A stretch of DNA of 64,000 bases, from positions 33,777,501 through 33,841,500 of the forward strand of contig NC_065886.2 in NCBI RefSeq assembly GCF_932274485.2. Reading direction: 5' to 3'. Made by a program: the position numbers and the translations under genes. This DNA is from Patella vulgata (lineage: Eukaryota; Mollusca; Gastropoda; Patellidae). The notes below the pieces were generated by a model, which saw nothing but the letters and a program-made list of their open reading frames with translations, ran no database searches and had not been told where the DNA came from. Shown here in pieces: positions 1 to 9,807 of this stretch. The number at the start of each line of letters is the position of its first letter. Position 1 is the stretch's first letter.

Positions 1-350
1 CATTGTTTTCAGTTGATGACGTCAGTCGTTGACCCTTAACCCTAGATGACGACCTTACTCGCAAAGAGAGGTCAACACGTTGTTTAGGGTATTGCTATTG
101 GAAGGAAAATCTCAATAAAATTGTGACTTCAACTGTCAGATTTGAACTTGGGGGAAAATAATCAAAATAGACAAAAAACGATGTAATCATATTTGAGTTA
201 GTGCGTTTTTTATTTCAGTCAAACAAACTATTCCCAAATTTTAGCCCAACCATCGACCGAGTTTGTTGACTGGAAATTCTAGTGTTACTTAGGGGTAATT
301 GATAAAAATGGCATTTGGAAATAATAACTGGTCAACCGTAGGCAAACAAC
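1..350 (+). promoter_or_regulatory. 5' flank and presumed promoter / 5' UTR of GTF3A
   Basis: This is the sequence directly upstream of the GTF3A start codon. A CRE-like tgacgtca lies at 17-24. No convincing TATA box is seen. The transcription start cannot be placed, so the split between promoter and 5' UTR is unknown. Confidence 0.4.
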
Positions 351-424
351 ATGTCTTCCGACGAGAAAGATCTTACACGTGTTGGACATTCAAAGTTTGT
401 TTGTTCGACTCCAGGGTGCGATAA
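308..424 (+). other. Upstream ORF overlapping the GTF3A start
   Basis: An ATG at 308 in a good context (aaaATGg) opens a 38-codon frame. It runs through the GTF3A ATG at 351 in another frame and stops at 422-424. If the mRNA includes position 308, this overlapping uORF would be expected to lower GTF3A translation. The transcript start is not known, so this is conditional. Confidence 0.35.
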
Positions 425-479
425 AACCTTTGGAAGAAGATCAAGGTTTTTGGTACATTTAAGGACACATACTGGCGAG
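351..479 (+). CDS. GTF3A: GTF3A exon 1 (start, finger 1)
   Basis: Codes aa 1-43, starting MSSDEKDLTR and ending RTHTGE at donor gtagcg. It contains finger 1 complete. The ATG is the first in this frame before the finger; no in-frame upstream ATG was seen. Confidence 0.9.
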
Positions 480-3400
480 GTAGCGACCTTGTCACTTTAG
501 AATATACCATTTTAGACTAAGTTATGACAAGGTTCACTTGTCACAGTCCGTGCATAATGCATTCAGCATTGGTTGATTGATTGACAAGAGTTCAGTCAAT
601 CAATGTCAGTTTGGCCTGAACTGTCCCTTCAATCTTAAAGTTAATTTGAATTTACATTCCTGAAACAATATTGAACGTAAGTGCCGGCCATTGATTATCG
701 TAATGTTTTCACAACAGTGTCCCAAGTTACAAAATAAGGAAAAGCCAGTCTCTGAGTCTGCAGAGAATGTCCGGTGCACACGCGAGTAATTTTTTTCAGA
801 GATTGGTGCACTCAAATTTTCTTTAGATTTGCACGCCAGTTTGGCACGATATTTTTACCTTGCACGCACGCAGCGACTTTACTTTATAATCATTTATTCC
901 CGTATATGGTAGTTGTCGATCTGCATTCGATAATAACGATAATACCCGACATGCAAGGGAGACAACTACCACAATAGTAAGTAGTGAAGTAACTCAGTGT
1001 GCAAGGCAAATTGACCCGATCGAGTTGCGCTATAATTTTGAATTTTAGTGGTACTTTTTTTAAATTACATGCCAGACAGAAATAGCATAATTTATCACTC
1101 GTGGATTTATCTCCTTCACGCTTGAAGTGTTAGGTTGCATGCTGGAATTTAGTAAGGATTTTCATTGCACGCATGAGATCTCGTGGAAATCAGACATACT
1201 CTGCAGACTGGAGGAAAAGTGTTTTAGACTCCGACGTTGGCACACCACACTAAAAAAAGAACCTTTTGTTGACAATTGGAATTACAAATAGGCGTAAGCC
1301 TTACTACCATGGTCTGGGCAAGTTTCCCTTCATAGCAGACTACATGGGTTAAGAAGAGGCAGATATGCCATGTCTAGGACTAGGCAAATATCCCCCCATC
1401 ACAATCTGCATGGTGTATGCCGAGCCTCGTCTTTATTAGCCTGGTTGGTGCATAAAAAGTAGAAAATATGCTGTGGATATTGATCCGAGTACAACAGATC
1501 CTTATCTCAAATTGCTATTTGTCCGACGAACATGCACAGTATTTATCTTTGCCTTTAATGAGTTCTGGTTTTGATTAATTTATACCTATTTGTTGTTTCT
1601 ATCTTTCAGAAGCCGTTTATATGTGAAGAACCCGGATGTGACAAAGCCTACGCAAGAGCTCAACATCTGAAACGTCATGAACAACTTTCGCATTCTCCTA
1701 AAAAACCACCAGTTACTGTTCAACAGTTTGTGTACGTAGAAAATCTCAAAATGACGGAAGTGTTGTGTTGACAAGTATGGTATTCCATACTTCCAACTTT
1801 CGGTGTAATGTCTGCAATGTATTAAATAGATATACAGCTCTATATGAGTTCTGTATTGCACATATGATATAACATATCAATATTGGGGGATTGGCTGGCC
1901 AAATGGTCTAAAGCATGTGTTTTATATCCTAAGGTATGTCATTGAATCAAGTGGTGTGGTTTCGATCCCACAGTGGTACGTAGCAAGGATTAGGGATGTC
2001 TGCCTAACCTCATGGGTTTTTCTCTGTTTTTTTTTACCTTACAAGCGAATTATTGAATATTTCTCTCTCTCTCTGATTGTTCAATACAACCTATTTATTT
2101 TCTGGGTGATTGTTATAATAAACTATTTATTTTCTAGATGTACACTGTAATAAACTGTTTGCTTGTTTTCTAGATGTTCTCTGTCTGATTGTGATAATAA
2201 ACCGTTTTCTAACGAGTGTAACTTGAAGAGGCATATTAAAACTGTTCATGGTAAACAATTTAAGGTTTGTATAAAAGTTAAACATTTCTCAACCTCCAAA
2301 GATATTGTTTCCTAATCTTTAATGGTGGCCAAGAAAAAAATTTGGATCTTTCACCCACTTGTCAGGGGCATCACTAACTGGGTTGTCAATAAATGTGTTA
2401 CGTAGTCTTTTGATTGGGACAGAAATCTGAGGTGAGTCTGTGGTGACGGACAGAGCAACCTTACATCTAAAAAAGCTTCTATTCATTGGAATGGGATGAA
2501 AAAGAAATGAAGTAATATCAGCAATGTTTCCTGCATAGCACAGTTAGTGCAGAAAAGTAGGGTGTTAAACCCCATTTCATTTTATTCATTTTTTTATTCA
2601 TATAGTATAGATGTACTGTGGATGGATGTAAGAAAAAATTTGCTAAAGAACATCAACTAACACGCCATGAATTACAACATAAAAACACCAACCCTTATCT
2701 GTAAGTTTTCATTTTTAATAATAGATCTATTCCCTACGAAACTTGTACTTCCTGTCAGCAATTATTGCCGCTTGTGAACAAACACTAAGCAGGTTGACTG
2801 ACATTTTAATCCAACAACTTTAGACGAAAACACTAAGAATATTTCAATATGTTTGAGAAGTATTTATTCTCCTTCCTTTTATTAAAATTGAACATTTTTA
2901 ATAGTCTTTGTGTGTATGACAGATGTGAAACAGAGTAGAACCCCATTAGAATTGACAGTGACTTGGTAACCTGGAGGTTATACATGTACATTTATACAAA
3001 ATCTTCACTTTTTGCAGATATACGATTAAAGAAAAAAAAAACATAACTGACGTTTGAATTTGTTTATTTATTTAGTTTTATTTGTCATGTAGATCTAGGT
3101 TTTAGTATCGACTTAAAGTCCTGATGCGCCAGTAAGCAATAAGCATGACTTACAACCTGCCATATTGCGAAATATAAGTCTGTAATAGGAATATCAGTCC
3201 AAAACTATGCGGAATTAAAATTTCATTGATTTAAGCTACTCACTATACGAAAAACCGGCCGCCATTCTGATGTCTGTGAAATTTTAACGATTGAATTTAA
3301 GTCGGGACATTAACTAGCTTTGGTATTTTGATTTTGTTTACTTAATTAAATGATAAATAAGGCTTGAGAAATTTGATATTTGGGCTTCAAATGCCAATAA

Positions 3401-6400
3401 CACCTTGTTACCCTTACCATAAACTCTTTATTCTTTTATCTTTTAGATGTACGTTTGAAGGCTGTGATTATTCATGTAAAATAGCTCATCAGTTAAAACG
3501 TCACTCGAAAATACACGAAGGTTTGTTTATATTTTTTACAGCATTGTAAGACTGAGATAGTATGGAGGGCTCAAAGGGGGTGGGTGTCTACAGGAATAAC
3601 ACCAGGGGTGGACTGAGATAGTATGGATGGCTCGAAAGGTGGGGCGGGGGGTCTCTAAAGGAATAACACCAGTGGTGGACTGAGATAGTATGGATGTCTC
3701 TAAATGAATAACACCAGGGGTGAACTGAGATAGTATGGATGGCTCGGAGGGGGTTCTCTTTAAGAAATGACACCAAGAGAGGACAGAGGAGGAGTCTATA
3801 TATAATGGCAAATGCTCCTTCATAACATACTGTATGGCATGTTTTTGTTAGCCCCATTGATGCTGAAAAGTAGGACGATAAACCCCCATTCCATTTCTTA
3901 TTCCATTAGGGCTGCTTTGTTGCCCTAAATTGTTGGGTTGACCTGATTTTCAATGTTTCTAACCTGCAGCAGCTTTGACCAAGAAAGTTCATCATAATTT
4001 TCAGGCATGGTTTTTCCCTAGTCAGTGATGCAGGATGGAGGGCCTGAGAAGGACATCTATATAGTCATTCGGATGTTACGAATTGGCGTGCACGTAAAAG
4101 ATTCCCTGACAGTTGAAATTCGATATAAGAGTTAGGCAAAATTTCCCTCATAGCACACTGTATGGTGTATGCCCATCTTCATTAGCCCAGTCAGAGCAGA
4201 ACAGTAGGATGTTAAACCCCCATTTCATTTTCATTAACAGCTTGTATTTGGTATAACACATGATACAATTATGTGGAATAGAAGTTGCTTAGAAGTTTAT
4301 TAATGATAGAATAACACATGACAAAATTATATGTAATACAGTAAGTTAGCTTGTATTTGTTTAGATTATTATAATATTTCTAACCATGTTTCGCAGCTTG
4401 TATTTGTTTATTCTAGGTTATAAATGTACAGAAGAGGGATGTGATGTAACTGTAGAAACATGGACTCAGCTTCGTAAACATAAATTAATATGCCATCCTA
4501 GAGGTAAACTATGTTCATATTATCACAGAGGTTAACTATATTAATATTATCATAGAGGCTCACTATATTAATATTATCATAAAGGCTCACTACATTAATA
4601 TTTAATCCTAGAGGTTAACTATATTAATATTATCATAGAGGCTCACTATATTAATATATAATCCTAGAGGTTAACTATATTAATATATCATCCTAGATGT
4701 TAACTATATTCATACCCTAGAGGTTAATTATATTAATATACCTTTCTAGAGGCTTGCTATATTAATATACCTTTCTAGAGGCTAACTATATTAATATAAA
4801 ATTCTAGAGATGACTATAGTAATATACCATCTTTCAGGTAAACTATATTAATATATTATCCTTCGGGTAAACTATATTGATATACCATTCTTCGGGTAAA
4901 CTATATTAATATATCATCCAGTTGTTCAATACTCCTTTAACTTATAAGGACTCGTTAACAGAGAGAAAGTCTGTTGCTGGAAGCCTCGTTCACTTTAACA
5001 TGTTGTCAACTTGCCGTTACATTTAGCGAAAGTTTTGGGCTCCGTTATTTCTTTATTTGTCAGTCGAAGTAAGCCTTTAGCAAAAGTTGTTATAGATTAG
5101 CTGTGTAGTTTTCTATAGAACATTCTAGAGGGTTGCGGGGGGCTATCCCATCTTCTATAGGATGTAATGCTATAGTCTTCTACAGAATTTATGGGACCTG
5201 TACAAATTAACGACCCCAAATATTCTACAGTTTCTGTTAAGCAAATCCTATAATTTTTCCTACAGATTTATGCTAAAATTTCTATAGGAAAATACTAGAG
5301 TATTCTATAGATTTTTTTATAGTGTTTTCTGTAGTAAATTCTACAGTTATTATTTTGTCTCTGAACACTTTGGGTTTGGATGGCCGAATGGTTAGCACGT
5401 GTACGCTGTATAATAAGGTCTGTCATTGACCTTGTACGTGACAAGGATTAGGGACGTATGTTTGTGTCGAGTGAACGTTAAACCCCATTTCCCTCTCTCT
5501 CTAATCAAGTTGTCCCACTTTCTTGAGTTTCTTGTTAATACTAACTTCTATTAGGTTGCTATACATGTACATTGAATTAAAAATTTTAAAATTCAGACAA
5601 TGTCAGAATCATCAGATAATTCAACTATAAAATCATTATTCCTCTGTACTTTATTATCAAAATTTCTTCTTTGGTTAAAAAAAACCAAATAAAGAGCCAA
5701 ATTGGCCACAGAAAAATTATTTCACATACTACCATATGCTCTATAGAAAACAAACTCATCTTCATAATTTTGAATTGCACTACAATAACTTTGAAATGAA
5801 GATAAGTATTAAATTATTCATGTCATATTTCTCACATTTATCAGTTCTAGACCATCTCTTGCAGCATTACTAAATGCAGAATTGTGATGTAAATTCTAAT
5901 ATCGAATAACAAGCTAACTTCACGCGGACACAGCGCCCCCCCCCCCTTAATTATATGAGTACTTCTTAAAATTTTATTACCTTACCACTGGGCACCATTC
6001 ATGCCCTCCCGAGTCCTGAACAGGAATGATTTTTTCTTTGACTGACTGTCTGATAAGGAGCAGATTCAGGCCCATGGCTTTGTGAAAGAGGGGATCCACT
6101 GCCATTTTAAAGGGCCTACAGACGCCGGACCTCAGCTTGTTTCGAACATCGATCCCTTCACAATTGAAATTCAAAGATGTGTAGACAGAACTACAACTAT
6201 CGCTCCCGGGGCAAAATTTCCCATAAAGCCATGCAGTTCATGTGTAACTGTAGAAATGACCATAGTATTGTGTTGACACCCCCATAAAACTCCATGTATC
6301 GTTTTGATTTGACCTTTTAATTTTTGCAATATTGTCTATAATTTCAGTATTTTCACGATTTTCTCTATTGTCACTATTTCTCATTTATCTATGTTTTCTA

Positions 6401-9400
6401 TATTTTCAGTATATGAGTGTCCACAATGTAATAAATGTTATAAGAAGAAGATTCAGTTAAAACGTCACAGTTTTATTCACAGTTCTGAGCAACCGTTATA
6501 CTCGTGTGATCGCGACGGTTGTGAACGAGTTTATCTAGATCTACGCAATTTAAAAGCCCACATTAGATCGTATCACGATCAACAGAGACTGACGTGTCAT
6601 CATGATGGGTGTAGTCAGACGTTCGTTAATAAGGTGAGACAAATGAAATGGGGTTTAATGACCTACTTTTCAACATTGATTGGGCTAAAAGGCGTGGTTT
6701 CCCCTTGTCAGTAATGCAGGATGGAGGGCCTGAAATGGGTTTTAATGACCTACTTTTCAACATTGATTGGGCTAAAAGGCGTGGTTTCCCCTTGTCAGTG
6801 ATGCAGGATGGAGGGCCTGACAAGGACAGCTGTCTAGTCATTCGGATGAGACAAAAAAACGAGGTCCCGTGTACACATTGGCGTGCACATAAAAGATCCC
6901 TTGACAGTTGGAATTCGATATAAGAGTAGGCCGTAGTGTCACTGTCCGGGCAAAATTTTCCTCATAGCACACTGTATGGCGTATGCCCGTCTTCATTAGC
7001 CTAGTTCGGAGCAAAACAGTAGGACGTTAAACCCCATTTCATTTTCAAAGATGGGCATATGCCATGCAATGTGCTATGAGGTAAATTTATCTTGGACAGC
7101 GGCACTACGACCTACACTTATTTCTAATTTCAACTGTCAAGGGTTCTATTATGTGCACACCAATGTGTATACAGGAACTCTGTTTGTTGTTTTCGTCAAA
7201 TCCAAATGTCTATAAATATTGTCCCTTGCCAGTTTCGCTGTCCTGCACCACTGAAAAGGGGGAACCACACCGGAAAATTTCAGTGAGTTTTTGGGCCAAC
7301 ACTGTGATGAAACACAAGACCTCAGGGATAGCGAGCCAATGTCTTGTTCACCGATCCACCGCGACTCCCAAGGTGAGACAAACAAATGATCAGATATATA
7401 ATGTACAAGATTTTGGCCAGTGGGCTATTAGTGAGCGCCCTGGTAATCATTCGCCCATTTTTTTCATAAAAGTGAGACGTTAAACCACAGTTGTTTTTTT
7501 TTCCCCCCTTCTCTACCCTATTCATACAAATTTCTTAGTAAACATTTGCCGGCAAAATCACCCTTAGTCGAAGCGAATGTTAAACAGAGTTATACAACAT
7601 TTGATTATTAGTGCTTTATAAAAAGATAAAAGTGCAAGAAATTAATGTTTGTCAACTATTTTGGGATTGACATGGCGTGCATACAACCCCACGGTCTCCT
7701 ATCAGCAGTATTTGGCAGCTAGGAGCCACGATGGCTCAGTGAGTAAGACACTGGCTTGCTAGCCTGGAGGTCGCGGGTTCACTCCCAGTGTTGGCCGAGA
7801 AAGTGCAACAGGATTTTCCGGCATGGTGCAAGACGGAAGGCCTGACAAGGAAAGTGCCGCTGTCCAGGCAAAATTCCCATAATAGCACATTGTATACCCG
7901 TCTTCATTAGCCCAGTCAGAGCAGAACAGTAAGACGTTAAACCTCATTTCATTTCAGTTAGCACTTGTAATCTGGGACGTTGGGTGGCCGAATGATGTAG
8001 GCCCAGGTTTATTAGCCCCATTAAACTCCATTTCATTTCATTGGTCAAGCAGGCCACTGCAAACTTTAATTTAGCTCTACCCAAAAGGGTTAGTCGCAGA
8101 AAACAGTGTTTTGATTTTTATTTCTTGCTTAAATGTATATTTTCTTTTTCTCAGGCAAAACTATTACATCACTCGAAGCTACATGATCCTAATAGACCCC
8201 CTCCAAAGGTAAACTTATTTTTTGGTGTGTTTTGGTTTCCTACTGGCAAGGAACAGTGTCTAGTCATTTGGATGGGATGATGAAAAAAACATGGTCCCAT
8301 GTCCACACTGCACGTAAAAGAACCCTTGACAGTTGAAATTCGATGAAAAGTCATTTTCCCCATCGTTCACTCCATGGTGTATGCCTGTCATAATAAAATA
8401 AAATTAAATAAAATGGGGTTTAACACCCTACTGTTTTGCTCCGACTGGGCTAATGATGACAGGCTTATGAGAGAAGTTTTGCTAGGACAGCAAAATATAT
8501 TAAATTCCTACTTCCAGGGGATCTTTTATGTGCATGCCAATGTGTACACAGGACCTCGGTTTTTCGGACCATTCAAACGACTAGACAGCTTTCCTTGTCA
8601 GGCCCTTCCTCAGGCACCACTGACAAGGGGAAACCACGCCTAAAAATATCGAAGAACTTTCTAGGCCAACGAACCTGTGTGCACTGAATCCTTCAAATAT
8701 AGATATACCAAATGTTAATCGATTAAATTAACGTCCCCCCCCCATTGCTTTATCTCCCCCTTTATCTCTCCCTCTCTGTTCCCCATTTCCCTTTCTTTCC
8801 CCCCTTCATCTATCCTTTTCACTCCCCCATTTGCCTATCTTTCCCCTTTATCATCCCTCTCTGTCTCCCATTTCTCTCTCTTTCCCCTCTCCAACCCCCT
8901 CTCTCTTTCTCTCCCCCTTTTCCCCATCTTTTTCATGTCTCTGTGTGTTTCTCCTCTATCTCCCTTTCTCCCCCCCCCCCTCTGACTAAATAAAAATTAG
9001 GATTGAATATATGCACCTGTTTTATTTCAGAAAATGCCAAAGAAAGGTCACCGCAAAAAGAACATAGTACAGAGATTAACAGAAGCAGTTGCCGGTAGCG
9101 ATGGTTCCACTTCCACCTCCACTAAACCAATCACACACCTTGCATCTACAACTAAAGTTCCAATAAAAATCAATGCTAGGTCTGAAAGCGAATCGGTTCA
9201 AGGACAAGATAATTTCCCGAGTGATCTGCCCAGGGACACCAGTGAAACGAATAATGAAGAAAAATCACAAAGTTTAAATGATTCGGGTGTAGGTTTATAC
9301 GAAGGTGAATGTAGTTCAGAAACAAATTTAAAAATATCTGATGACAAGTGTTCTCCAAATGCTGATTTACAATTATTACTCAATAAATACGAAGATTTAA

Positions 9401-9717
9401 CAAAACAACATCTGTCATCATCTCATAACCTAAAAACATTTAAATCGTGCAATAACAATAACAACAATTTAGAGAAAAATGTTTTTCAAGATTCAACAAC
9501 AACAACAATATCTGAATTGGGAGCAAACTGTGATGATGTGAAAAACGTTGAAGACATTGAGTTTGATGAATTAGCACCGGCTGAAACAGTTGATGTCTGG
9601 TTGGAATGTCTGGCACAGAATGTTATAAAGTCTGAGGAATCGATTTGTAAAAACACAGCGTCGAATGATAAAAATGTTGAAATTTGTGAAACAGGGGATG
9701 ATGACTTTGAAATCTGA
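351..9717 (+). CDS. GTF3A: Transcription factor IIIA (nine exons, complete)
   Basis: General transcription factor IIIA binds the 5S rRNA gene internal control region to recruit TFIIIC and RNA polymerase III, and in known animals also binds 5S rRNA. Exons: 351-479, 1610-1731, 2174-2264, 2606-2700, 3447-3520, 4417-4503, 6410-6633, 8155-8208, 9031-9717. All introns are GT-AG and phases match, giving 520 aa. Nine C2H2 fingers have Cys/Cys/His/His near 18/23/36/40, 48/53/66/71, 85/90/104/109, 117/122/135/139, 147/152/165/169, 174/179/192/197, 203/206/219/223, 232/237/250/255 and 262/267/280/284. A TGEKPF linker joins fingers 1 and 2. Finger 7 has a two-residue Cys spacing. A basic stretch (KKGHRKKNIVQRL) follows finger 9, then about 215 Ser/Asn/Asp/Glu-rich residues. 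The tail is longer than in vertebrate TFIIIA (about 365 aa in human). Nine fingers in this order make the call firm. Confidence 0.93.
480..1254. other. GTF3A intron 1, no recognised element
   Basis: Apparently unique AT-rich intron. The only structure seen is a short inverted pair, ggtagttgtc at 908-917 and gacaactacc at 961-970. Confidence 0.4.
1255..1470 (+). mobile_element. SINE-B fragment, degraded
   Basis: Partial similarity to the 3' half of SINE-B: gaaccttttgttgacaattg, then catggtgtatgccgagcc and ttattagcctggttggtgca. The tRNA-like head and tail are missing. Confidence 0.55.
1610..1731 (+). CDS. GTF3A: GTF3A exon 2 (finger 2)
   Basis: Acceptor atctttcag precedes KPFICEEPGCDKAY, which completes the TGEKPF linker. 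Donor gtacgt is at 1732, leaving two bases of codon 84. A second GT four bases on (gtaga) breaks the frame with exon 3. Confidence 0.9.
1886..2085 (+). mobile_element. SINE-A copy
   Basis: Head ggctggccaaatggtctaaa, box-B-like ggtttcgatccc, ctaacctcatgggtttttct, gcgaattattgaa and a (CT)n end. A deletion has removed part of the 3' body. Confidence 0.75.
2174..2264 (+). CDS. GTF3A: GTF3A exon 3 (finger 3)
   Basis: Acceptor ttttctag; codes VCSLSDCDNKPF...IKTVHGKQFK. Finger 3 has thirteen residues between the second Cys and first His, one more than usual. Donor gtttgt, phase 0. Confidence 0.88.
2510..2600 (+). mobile_element. SINE-B 3' tail fragment
   Basis: Contains gtgcagaaaagtagggtgtt and aaaccccatttcatttta, the SINE-B 3' end. 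Confidence 0.65.
2606..2700 (+). CDS. GTF3A: GTF3A exon 4 (finger 4)
   Basis: Uses the first of two adjacent tatag acceptors, giving YRCTVDGCKKKF...TRHELQH. The second tatag five bases on would break the frame. Donor gtaagt at 2701. Confidence 0.88.
3447..3520 (+). CDS. GTF3A: GTF3A exon 5 (finger 5)
   Basis: Acceptor cttttag; codes CTFEGCDYSCKIAHQLKRH then SKIHE. The donor gtttgt at 3521 is followed within 40 bases by a tandem repeat block. Confidence 0.88.
3551..3770. repeat. Tandem repeat, four units of about 46-68 bp
   Basis: Units start actgagatagtatggatggc and carry aataacaccaggggtg. They begin 30 bp after the exon 5 donor. Chance open frames on the minus strand come from the periodicity. 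Confidence 0.8.
3795..3905 (+). mobile_element. SINE-B 3' fragment
   Basis: Shows catactgtatggcatg, gttagccccattgatgctga and taaacccccattccatttc. Confidence 0.6.
3960..4240 (+). mobile_element. SINE-B copy lacking the tRNA-like head
   Basis: Runs from gaccaagaaagttcatca through gtcagtgatgcaggatgga, ggcgtgcacgtaaaagatt and cttcattagcccagtcagag to ccccatttcatttt. Confidence 0.8.
4417..4503 (+). CDS. GTF3A: GTF3A exon 6 (finger 6)
   Basis: Acceptor tattctag; codes YKCTEEGCDVTVETWTQLRK then HKLICHPR. The last bases and donor (catcctagag/gtaaac) are the first unit of a minisatellite that fills the next 420 bp. Confidence 0.88.
4495..4925 (+). repeat. Minisatellite grown from the exon 6 splice donor
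   Basis: About fifteen AT-rich units of roughly 25-33 bp. Typical unit: ctagaggttaactatatt plus aatat. The first unit contains the real exon/intron junction ctagag/gtaaactatg. Several later units keep a GT in the same place, for example tttcaggtaaactata and ttcgggtaaactatat, so donor look-alikes are reiterated. Confidence 0.85.
5095..5355. repeat. Stretch rich in TTCTATAG / TTCTACAG motifs
   Basis: The words ttctatag, ttctacag and close variants recur about a dozen times in both senses over 260 bp. It does not match the other repeat families here. Origin unknown. Confidence 0.55.
5366..5510 (+). mobile_element. SINE-A with internal deletion
   Basis: The head ggatggccgaatggttagca is joined after the acgtgacaagg segment to the 3' end gtttgtgtcgagtgaacgtt and (CT)n. 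The middle 100 or so bases are missing. Confidence 0.8.
5511..6409. other. GTF3A intron 6 remainder, no recognised element
   Basis: Mostly unique AT-rich sequence with a run of C around 5936-5946. The GC-richer block 5990-6290 resembles no family here clearly enough to name. Confidence 0.35.
6410..6633 (+). CDS. GTF3A: GTF3A exon 7 (fingers 7, 8 and start of 9)
   Basis: Acceptor tattttcag; codes YECPQCNKCYKKK through LTCHHDGCSQTFVNK. Finger 9 is split across the next intron. Donor gtgaga lies ten bases before a SINE-B-derived duplication. Confidence 0.9.
6644..7046 (+). mobile_element. Rearranged SINE-B with an 86-bp tandem duplication
   Basis: A minus-strand SINE-B end (gaaatggggtttaatgacct) is joined to plus-strand SINE-B (ggcgtggtttccccttgtca). 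This 86-bp junction block occurs twice, near 6646 and 6732. The rest of a + SINE-B follows to aaaccccatttcattttc. It starts ten bases after the exon 7 donor. Confidence 0.8.
7047..7380 (-). mobile_element. SINE-B copy
   Basis: Reverse-oriented, with gatgggcatatgccatgcaa, gtgcacaccaatgtgtatac and ctgcaccactgaaaaggggg, ending near the head-proximal ccaatgtcttgttcaccg. Diverged. Confidence 0.75.
7719..7958 (+). mobile_element. SINE-B copy with tRNA-like head, internally deleted
   Basis: Head gagccacgatggctcagtga (box A region) and gcgggttcactcccagtg (box B region), then ggccgagaaagtgcaacagg. The central domain is deleted before gtgccgctgtccaggcaaaa. Ends cctcatttcatttcag. Confidence 0.85.
7968..8042 (+). 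mobile_element. Chimera: SINE-A head joined to SINE-B tail
   Basis: About 25 bp of SINE-A head (gttgggtggccgaatg) runs directly into the SINE-B end (tttattagccccattaaact, then ccatttcatttcatt). Confidence 0.6.
8155..8208 (+). CDS. GTF3A: GTF3A exon 8 (54 bp, end of finger 9)
   Basis: Acceptor tttctcag, donor gtaaac, phase 0 at both ends. Codes AKLLHHSKLHDPNRPPPK, supplying both finger 9 histidines. SINE-B fragments lie close by on the 3' side. Confidence 0.88.
8226..8390 (+). mobile_element. SINE-B central and 3' fragment
   Basis: ggtttcctactggcaaggaa, gtctagtcatttggatggga, cacgtaaaagaacccttgac and catggtgtatgcctgtcat. It starts about 17 bp after the exon 8 donor. Confidence 0.75.
8398..8690 (-). 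mobile_element. SINE-B copy, opposed to its neighbour
   Basis: Reverse-oriented, from aaaatggggtttaacaccct through gtgcatgccaatgtgtacac and caccactgacaaggggaaac to gaactttctaggccaac. The head is missing. It abuts a + SINE-B fragment, making an inverted pair. Confidence 0.8.
8735..8995. repeat. Pyrimidine-rich low-complexity tract
   Basis: C/T microsatellite just before the last GTF3A exon. Chance open frames in it are not coding. Confidence 0.8.
9031..9717 (+). CDS. GTF3A: GTF3A exon 9 (C-terminal tail and stop)
   Basis: Acceptor ttttatttcag. Codes KMPKKGHRKKNIVQRLTEAV, then a long low-complexity acidic and Ser/Asn-rich tail ending GDDDFEI, TGA at 9715-9717. The basic patch matches the position of the basic post-finger segment in TFIIIA; the rest is not conserved in sequence that I can recognise. 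Confidence 0.9.
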   Translation, partial: KMPKKGHRKKNIVQRLTEAVAGSDGSTSTSTKPITHLASTTKVPIKINARSESESVQGQDNFPSDLPRDTSETNNEEKSQSLNDSGVGLYEGECSSETNLKISDDKCSPNADLQLLLNKYEDLTKQHLSSSHNLKTFKSCNNNNNNLEKNVFQDSTTTTISELGANCDDVKNVEDIEFDELAPAETVDVWLECLAQNVIKSEESICKNTASNDKNVEICETGDDDFEI

Positions 9718-9718
9718 A

Positions 9719-9724
9719 AATAAA
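9719..9724 (+). promoter_or_regulatory. GTF3A: Possible GTF3A polyadenylation signal
   Basis: AATAAA begins two bases after the TGA stop. If used, the 3' UTR would be very short. A later site cannot be excluded. Confidence 0.4.
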
Positions 9725-9807
9725 TTATGTATTATATGATGTTGATGTTCTAATCTTTCGGATGGGTGTCAATTGTCACAATATTTTGGAATTAATAAGA
9801 CTTCTCA

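Noticed and set aside
1732-1739. Alternative GTF3A exon 2 donor at 1736
   Set aside because: Would break the frame with exon 3; the 1732 donor gtacgt keeps finger 3 intact.
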